Assembly (NCBI GenBank): GCA_002254975.1
Contig: NJEB01000032.1
Coordinates: forward strand, 1 to 8,118
Reading direction: 5' to 3'
DNA from: Candidatus Hecatellales archaeon ex4484_218
GTDB lineage: Archaea; Thermoproteota; Bathyarchaeia; Hecatellales; Hecatellaceae
DNA length: 8,118 nt
Shown: positions 3,706 through 8,118 of the stretch, one piece after another
How the letters are laid out: each line of letters begins with the position of its first letter
How positions within the stretch are numbered: position 1 is the stretch's first letter
Notes under the pieces: model-generated
What the model saw: only the letters and a program-made list of their open reading frames with translations
Told to the model about the DNA's origin: nothing
Databases searched by the model: none
Position numbers and translations under genes: made by a program

Positions 3706-4893
3706 TTATTCAAACATTGTAAAAGTTTTGGCTTCTTTAAGTTTTTCATTAAAATTTTGGATGTTAATAGACCTTAAAGGTGGCATGGTTGGTAGTTGAG
3801 GTGGAAATGTATCTTTTTTTAGGATATTTTGGGAGACAAGTTCATTTAAAATTAAAGTTTTTATGGTTTGATTACATAGCTCACTGTAATAAACAACTGA
3901 AAGAGATTCTAACAACATTTTTTTAAGATGGTCTTCCCCCTTATCCTCATGAAAATGTGGATTTCTAGTTTCAATCTGGAAAATTTCAACTCCATCTTCA
4001 ATAACTTCAGGATAGTTTGTAGGTTTTATACCTCCAAATTCTTCAAGAATGTAAAGTAACTCATAAGGTTCCACAGAAAAACCTGATGAATATTTTAAGA
4101 TTTCTGCTAATTTCATGGTTAAAGCATGTTCCCCAGAATTTGCTGTTTTTATAACTTCAGTTTCAAAACCTATATAATTTGAAATGATCAGGTTTAGATA
4201 TCTGTTTGTAACCTCTGAAATTCTACCCCATTTTTTAAAGTATATTCCGGTATTGTAAATTTTTGGTTTATATTTCCATGAATTTCTAACCATAACATAG
4301 GAAGATTCAGCCATACAAAATCCAGCAGCAAAATTTTTAACATATTCATTTACAGCTCCAGGAATATAATTATCCGCATCAACAAAACCAACAAATTCCT
4401 TACCAACCATTTTTGCTAATAATATACCCACAACCATAGCTTCAGCTTTTCCATCCCTAACAAGTTTTTCTTTTTTATCCAATATTCCTGTATACTTGTT
4501 TTCTTGGAAAGCTAAAGCTAATCCTGGGTCTTTTTGATGGATTACAAGCATTTTACGTCTAGTAAATCGATGAAATCTAGCTAAAGTATCAACTTCCATT
4601 TTAAATCTGTTAATAGGATTTGTTTGACTGTTGGATACAACTATAACAACACAATCATGAGGAATTCCACTTAGCACACCTTCAAGAAGCTTTAATTTTT
4701 CCTCCTTAACAGGAACAACTATTGCAAGTTTATCTTCAACATCCTCTATTTCATTTTTTTCAATTTTATGAATTGTTGTAATCTCCTTTTCATCATCTCT
4801 TCTTCTACCAGAATCCAATTCAAGAATTCTTTGAACATCATTAATTCTAACAGAACCAAACCTTTCCGTGTATAATGGAATCTCCACACGCAT
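3706..4893 (-). CDS. mpgS: Mannosyl-3-phosphoglycerate synthase
   Basis: 395 residues, the normal length of archaeal MPGS (GT55). It transfers mannose from GDP-mannose to 3-phosphoglycerate, giving mannosyl-3-phosphoglycerate, the precursor of the compatible solute mannosylglycerate, in the cytoplasm. Seen: AIVVPVKEEKLKLLEGVLSG (about 57-76); IVVSNS (84-89); IHQKDPGLA (118-126); FVDADNYIPGAVNEYV (170-185) with the metal-binding D172-A-D174; KKWGRISEVTN (220-230); NSGEHALTMKLAEIL (252-266); and NPHFHEDKGEDH (311-322). All match the Pyrococcus type in order. Start ATG 4893 with a TATA-like TTAATTAA (4917-4924) about 27 bases ahead; an AGGTG also lies a few bases before the ATG. Odd: the phosphatase gene mpgP, often adjacent, is not on either side here. 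The final step may be encoded elsewhere. Confidence 0.95.
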   Translation of the reverse strand: MRVEIPLYTERFGSVRINDVQRILELDSGRRRDDEKEITTIHKIEKNEIEDVEDKLAIVVPVKEEKLKLLEGVLSGIPHDCVVIVVSNSQTNPINRFKMEVDTLARFHRFTRRKMLVIHQKDPGLALAFQENKYTGILDKKEKLVRDGKAEAMVVGILLAKMVGKEFVGFVDADNYIPGAVNEYVKNFAAGFCMAESSYVMVRNSWKYKPKIYNTGIYFKKWGRISEVTNRYLNLIISNYIGFETEVIKTANSGEHALTMKLAEILKYSSGFSVEPYELLYILEEFGGIKPTNYPEVIEDGVEIFQIETRNPHFHEDKGEDHLKKMLLESLSVVYYSELCNQTIKTLILNELVSQNILKKDTFPPQLPTMPPLRSINIQNFNEKLKEAKTFTMFE

Positions 4894-4916
4894 GTTTACA
4901 CCTAAAACAACAAACC

Positions 4917-4924
4917 TTAATTAA
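4917..4924 (-). promoter_or_regulatory. TATA box of mpgS
   Basis: TTAATTAA is centred about 27 bases before the mpgS ATG on the minus strand, which would place the transcription start at or next to the start codon. Confidence 0.5.
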
Positions 4925-4932
4925 CGTAATCT

Positions 4933-4947
4933 TTCCTTGTTAAGGAA
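4933..4947. promoter_or_regulatory. Short palindrome upstream of the mpgS TATA box, possible operator
   Basis: TTCCTT and AAGGAA enclose three bases, a perfect 6-bp inverted repeat about 40-54 bases before the mpgS start and just upstream of the BRE/TATA region. That position suits an activator or regulator site in archaea; stress control of a solute gene is a guess. Confidence 0.35.
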
Positions 4948-5026
4948 TAAACCATAAAATCCCTAACTCAAACTTAGATAGTTATTTAGTATTTATTTTG
5001 AGCTTAACCTTTTATATTCTTTTTCA

Positions 5027-5707
5027 TTAACCTGATTTCAAAATTCTAAGTTGGTCTAAGTATCCATAAAAACCTTCAAGAAAAGATTTTAACTTTAAAA
5101 TTGGAACAACCGGAACTCCATTAAAAATTTTAGGTTGAGTTTCAGTTAAACAAATTATCATTGGCAAAATTTTTGGTTTATTAACAATTTTTTTCCCAGC
5201 TTTTTCACCAATTTTTTTAATGTTTTTTAAAAGTATGTTAGCCTTTACTAGATGGTTTTCTACTATATGTTGAAGAATTTTTCCTTTTAATCCATGTTTC
5301 CAATGTTTACAGTCTATACATAAAACTATTTCACCATAAAAAGCAACCACATCTACTTCATAGGTTTTCCCGTTAAACTTTAATCTTTGATGAATTAAGG
5401 TATCATAACCTAAATTTTCAAGAATATTTTGAACAACATGTTCAAAATCTTTCCATGTTAAATATTTACTTAAAACATCGATAGGTATACCATGTTTTAA
5501 AGCTTCAACAACAACCATAAATTTTTGGGTTGAAGAAATTGTAAAAAATTTTCCAGATTTATTTAACAAATCTTTTTCCAAAAAGGTTTGAAGATGTTTT
5601 TTGATAAGATTTTTTGAGATTAAAGTTTCCTCAACTAAATTTTTCATTAAAAAACGGTTTTTTTCTTGTGTAAGCCTTAAAATTGAAATTAAAATCTTTT
5701 CTTCCAT
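5027..5707 (-). CDS. Winged-helix plus PD-(D/E)XK restriction-endonuclease-like protein (Mrr type)
   Basis: 226 residues. Seen: residues 1-60 look like a winged-helix domain (EKILISILRLTQEKNRFLMK, then SKNLIKKHLQTFLEKDLL, then a short wing). Residues 84-140 hold the nuclease core: WKDFEHVVQNILENLGYDT with E89, YEVDVVAF with D119, and LCIDCKHW with D132-C-K134. That E...D...(D/E)xK order is the PD-(D/E)XK catalytic set. Residues 155-226 are basic and helical. Known: such archaeal proteins resemble Mrr-cat and related DNA-recognising nucleases, in defence or repair. No methyltransferase or helicase gene is beside it, so a stand-alone role is likely and its target is unknown. Start ATG 5707 is divergent from leuC with 62 bases between starts. 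Its stop is followed by 133 bases before the mpgS start; separate transcription is likely. Confidence 0.75.
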   Translation of the reverse strand: MEEKILISILRLTQEKNRFLMKNLVEETLISKNLIKKHLQTFLEKDLLNKSGKFFTISSTQKFMVVVEALKHGIPIDVLSKYLTWKDFEHVVQNILENLGYDTLIHQRLKFNGKTYEVDVVAFYGEIVLCIDCKHWKHGLKGKILQHIVENHLVKANILLKNIKKIGEKAGKKIVNKPKILPMIICLTETQPKIFNGVPVVPILKLKSFLEGFYGYLDQLRILKSG

Positions 5708-5725
5708 TGATTCAAGTTTAACGTT

Positions 5726-5738
5726 AAAAATATTAAAA
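5726..5738. promoter_or_regulatory. Shared AT-rich promoter between the nuclease-like gene and leuC
   Basis: AAAAATATTAAAA lies in the 62-base divergent gap, about 32-44 bases before the leuC ATG and 19-31 before the nuclease start, close to symmetric. It could be a bidirectional TATA region; individual start sites are not resolved. Confidence 0.4.
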
Positions 5739-5769
5739 TGTTAAGAACACTATTTTAGTCAATGTTTTT

Positions 5770-7061
5770 ATGGTGGAAGCTTTGACAGGTCAAACAATTA
5801 CAGAAAAAATTTTTAGTTTGGTTGTTGGAAAAAAGGTTTTTGTCGGAGATATTGTTGTTGTGCCTGTTGATTTAGCTATGGCTCATGATGGAACAGCTCC
5901 TTTAGCAATAAATTCTTTTAGGGAAATGGGTGGTGAAAAAGTTTGGGACCCAAACCGGATAATCTTGGTTATTGACCATGTTGCTCCAAGCTCGTTTGAA
6001 GGAACCTCCAATCTTCATAAATTAATGAGGGAGTTTACACATGAACAAAACATAAAAAATTTTTATGATGTTGGTTGGGGTGTTTGCCATCAACTTATGG
6101 TTGAAAACCATGTAACCTCAGGGATGATTGTGGTTGGGGCTGATTCCCATACTTGTACTTATGGGGCTTTGGGTGCATTTGCAACAGGAATAGGCTCAAC
6201 AGAAATGGCTGCAGTTTTTAAAACAGGAAAATTATGGTTTAGGGTTCCTGAAACAATTCAATGCAGATTTACAGGTGAAATCCCCCCAAACATAATGGCT
6301 AAAGATTTAATTCTTCATATGGTTGGTGAAATTGGAGCTGATGGTGCAACCTATAAGGCAATAGATTTTTCTGGAGATGTTGTGAAAAAGTTAAGTGTTG
6401 ATGGAAGGTTAACTTTGTGTAATATGGTTGTTGAGATGGGTGCAAAATCAGGAATAATCCAACCAGACCAAAAAACATACTCCAACCAGACCAAAAAACA
6501 TACAGATATTTAAAATCAAAAAATAGGTTTCCTAAAACAATGTTAAAAAATGACCCTAATATAAAATTTAAGGAAATTTATGAGTTTGAGATTTCAAAAC
6601 TTGAACCTCAAATTGCATGTCCACCAACAGTTGATAATGTAAAATCTGTTAGTGAAGTTGAAGGTTTAGAAATAGACCAAGTATTTTTAGGTTCATGTAC
6701 CAATGGAAGAATTGAAGATTTAAAAGAAGCAGCTAAAATCTTGGTTAATCAAAAAATTCATCCAAATGTTAGAATGATTGTTATTCCAGCTTCTAGAAAT
6801 GTTTATTTGGAGGCTTTAAAAGAAGGTTTGATTGAAATTTTTGTTAAGGCTGGATGTACTGTTTGTAATCCTGGATGTGGTCCATGTGCTGGAGCTCATC
6901 AAGGTGTTCCAGCAAAAGGTGAAATTGTTCTTTCAACTTCCAATAGAAATTTTGTTGGAAGGATGGGTTGTGCTGAGGCTGAAATCTATCTTTGCTCACC
7001 CATTACAGCAGCAATTTCAGCTGTTAAAGGTAAAATTACAAATATAAACCATGTAAGGTGA
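5770..7061 (+). pseudogene. leuC: Isopropylmalate/homoaconitate dehydratase large subunit, split by a 23-bp duplication
   Basis: As written the gene is two pieces: 247 codons from ATG 5770 to TAA 6513, and 173 codons from ATG 6540 to TGA 7061. Dropping one copy of the 23-bp tandem repeat (6458-6503) gives one frame of 422 residues, the normal length. Seen: LVIDHVAP with D69/H70, [20 protein letters not shown] and DGATYKAI in the first piece; LGSCTNGR and AGCTVCNPGCGPCAGAHQG in the second, where the Cys of CTNGR and the two of CGPC bind the 4Fe-4S cluster. With LeuD it would isomerise 2- to 3-isopropylmalate (leucine), or homocitrate to homoisocitrate via homoaconitate (lysine AAA route). As split, the cluster ligands are separated from the N-terminal half, so activity is unlikely unless two chains assemble. 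The TGA overlaps an AGGTGA ribosome site for leuD. Confidence 0.88.
6458..6503 (+). repeat. Perfect 23-bp tandem duplication inside leuC
   Basis: Positions 6458-6480 and 6481-6503 are identical over 23 bases, each starting TCCAACCAG and ending CATAC. Because 23 is not a multiple of three, the second copy shifts the frame and brings in a TAA at 6511-6513. Without it the codons run [21 protein letters not shown] and join the two leuC pieces. Confidence 0.95.
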
Positions 7062-7069
7062 AAAGAAAA

Positions 7070-7582
7070 ATGGTTGAGTTTGAGGTTAAAGGTAAAGTTT
7101 GGAAGTTTGGTGATGATGTTAGTACAGATGCAATAATTTCTGGGAAATATAAATTTAAAACTTTAAACATGAAAGAGTTAGCTCAACATGCAATGGAAAC
7201 TTTAAACCCAAATTTTGCTAAAAAAGTTAATTTTGGTGACCTTATTGTTGCAGGTAAAAATTTTGGTTGTGGTTCAAGCAGGGAACAAGCACCAAGAGTT
7301 TTAAAAGAGTTGGGAATATCAGCAATTATAGCAGCTTCGTTTGCAAGAATTTTTTTCAGAAATGCAATAAATGTAGGTTTACCTGTTGTTGAATGTGAAA
7401 AAGCAGCTAAAGAAATTAATGAGAAAGATATTGTTGAAATAAACTTGGAAAAAGGATTAATAAAAAATTTAACCCAAAACAAAGTTTACAAGTTTAACCC
7501 TATTCCAACTTTTCTTTTAAATATTTTAAAGGTTGGAGGACTTGTAGAATATCTTAAACAGTATGGAGGATACGAGGTTTAA
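7070..7582 (+). CDS. leuD: Isopropylmalate/homoaconitate dehydratase small subunit
   Basis: 170 residues from ATG 7070, a normal length for the archaeal small subunit. GTG 7058 in the same frame would add four residues, but AGGTGA at 7056-7061 sits eight bases ahead of ATG 7070 and fits a ribosome binding site. Seen: GKVWKFGDDVSTDAIISGKY at the start; GDLIVAGKNFGCGSSREQAP, the small-subunit signature, at about 61-80; ASFARIFFRNAINVGLPVVE further on. It forms the swivel domain that closes the LeuC active site. The loop after GKY, which sets substrate choice in archaeal homologues, reads YKFK here; this does not match YLRT (homoaconitase) or YLV-type (isopropylmalate) loops I know, so the substrate is open. 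It is intact although its partner leuC is broken; the genes abut and are probably co-transcribed. Confidence 0.92.
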   Translation: MVEFEVKGKVWKFGDDVSTDAIISGKYKFKTLNMKELAQHAMETLNPNFAKKVNFGDLIVAGKNFGCGSSREQAPRVLKELGISAIIAASFARIFFRNAINVGLPVVECEKAAKEINEKDIVEINLEKGLIKNLTQNKVYKFNPIPTFLLNILKVGGLVEYLKQYGGYEV

Positions 7583-7644
7583 ATTAAAATTTTTATTAGG
7601 CTTGATTGAACATTAATACCTTATCCATTCAACCCTGCTATTCT

Positions 7645-7667
7645 AAACATTGTTTGGTGAAATGTTT
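7645..7667 (+). promoter_or_regulatory. Hairpin over the argG ribosome binding site
   Basis: AAACATT (7645-7651) and AATGTTT (7661-7667) are perfect 7-base complements with a nine-base loop that contains GGTGA (7656-7660), the likely ribosome binding site seven bases ahead of the TTG start. The hairpin reaches the first base of the start codon. It might expose or hide the start; no riboswitch family was recognised. Confidence 0.35.
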
Positions 7668-8118
7668 TGGATAAGGTTGTGCTTGCATATTCAGGTGGAT
7701 TAGATACTTCTGTAATGGTTAATTGGTTAACTGAAAAATATGGGTTTGAAGTTATAACTGTAACTTTGGATGTTGGTCAACAAGAAAATTTGAAGGTCAT
7801 TGAGGAAAAAGCAAAAATTGTTGGAGCAGTTAAACATTATACAATTGATGCTAAAAAAGAATTTGTTGAAAGATTTATTTTCCCAGCAATTAAGGCAAAT
7901 GCTCTTTATGAAGGAAAATATCCTTTAAGTAGTGCTTTATCCCGTCCTTTAATAGCTGAAAAACTTGTTGAGATTGCAAAAAAAGAAAATGCATCAGCAG
8001 TTGCTCATGGATGTACTGGAAGAGGAAATGACCAAGTTAGGTTTGAGGTTACAATTGAAGCTTTAGCACCAGAACTAAAAATCATAGCTCCAGTTCGTGA
8101 ATGGAAACTAACAAGAAT
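7667..8118 (+). CDS. argG: Argininosuccinate synthase, N-terminal part
   Basis: About 150 residues before the window ends. It joins citrulline and aspartate with ATP to give argininosuccinate (arginine synthesis, cytoplasm). Seen: [16 protein letters not shown], the ATP-pyrophosphatase P-loop, at residues 6-21; [29 protein letters not shown]; and [17 protein letters not shown] with the GNDQVRF signature. Start: TTG 7667, since TGA at 7658-7660 closes the frame upstream and GGTGA at 7656-7660 gives a well-placed ribosome site. The gap from leuD is 84 bases; it may have its own start or be the third gene of the leuCD unit. Placing it beside leuCD groups amino-acid biosynthesis genes. Nothing unusual in the part seen. 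Confidence 0.95.
   Translation, partial: MDKVVLAYSGGLDTSVMVNWLTEKYGFEVITVTLDVGQQENLKVIEEKAKIVGAVKHYTIDAKKEFVERFIFPAIKANALYEGKYPLSSALSRPLIAEKLVEIAKKENASAVAHGCTGRGNDQVRFEVTIEALAPELKIIAPVREWKLTR

Noticed and set aside
3743..3759. Third partial copy of the duplicated module (TTTTCATTAAAATTTTG)
   Set aside because: It matches only 17 AT-rich bases and lies in the coding C-terminus of mpgS, so it is probably chance.
6832..7047. 71-codon plus-strand frame inside leuC
   Set aside because: Out-of-frame shadow of the LeuC cluster-binding region.
7183..7482. 99-codon minus-strand frame
   Set aside because: Antisense to leuD, which has full family signatures.
1..8118. CRISPR array or defence island
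   Set aside because: No regularly spaced direct repeats were seen; the only defence-like gene is the lone nuclease-like protein at 5027-5707.

Overview
The window looks like a chromosomal stretch of an AT-rich archaeon, probably in the Thermoproteota/Bathyarchaeia area. That placement rests on several signs. TATA-type promoters sit about 26-28 bases ahead of starts with almost no leader. A tRNA-Ser appears to carry a non-canonical intron in its D-loop. There is a mannosyl-3-phosphoglycerate synthase, an L22e-like protein, a DUF5678-like protein next to an aspartic-protease remnant, and archaeal-style LeuC/LeuD and ArgG. The lineage is inferred; no 16S or other marker is present.

Layout. Positions 1-137 (minus) hold the start of a YbaK-type aminoacyl-tRNA deacylase cut by the window edge. 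Positions 184-914 (plus) hold a decayed HemN-like radical SAM gene. Positions 1031-1866 (minus) carry an L22e-like protein, tRNA-Ser(GCU) and tRNA-Pro(UGG): a translation-related cluster read in one direction. Positions 1922-3690 are accessory in character: an integrase N-terminal remnant beside tRNA-Pro, a 4-oxalocrotonate-tautomerase-like enzyme, a 53-residue zinc ribbon, a DUF5678-like protein followed by a protease remnant, a small acidic helical protein, and an 86% identical duplicated promoter module. Positions 3706-5707 (minus) hold mpgS (compatible-solute synthesis) and a winged-helix plus PD-(D/E)XK nuclease-like protein. Positions 5770-8118 (plus) hold leuC, leuD and the start of argG, an amino-acid biosynthesis block.

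The strongest unusual observation is in leuC. A perfect 23-bp tandem duplication (6458-6503) shifts the frame and splits the gene in two. Removing one copy restores a 422-residue protein with every expected motif. This is a very recent mutation, a reversible on/off repeat, or an assembly error. Second is the roughly 25-nt D-loop insert in tRNA-Ser, which folds as a relaxed bulge-helix-type intron. The window as a whole has several gene remnants (HemN-like, integrase, aspartic protease, leuC), so decay is a theme. I did not find a clearly new multi-gene system.
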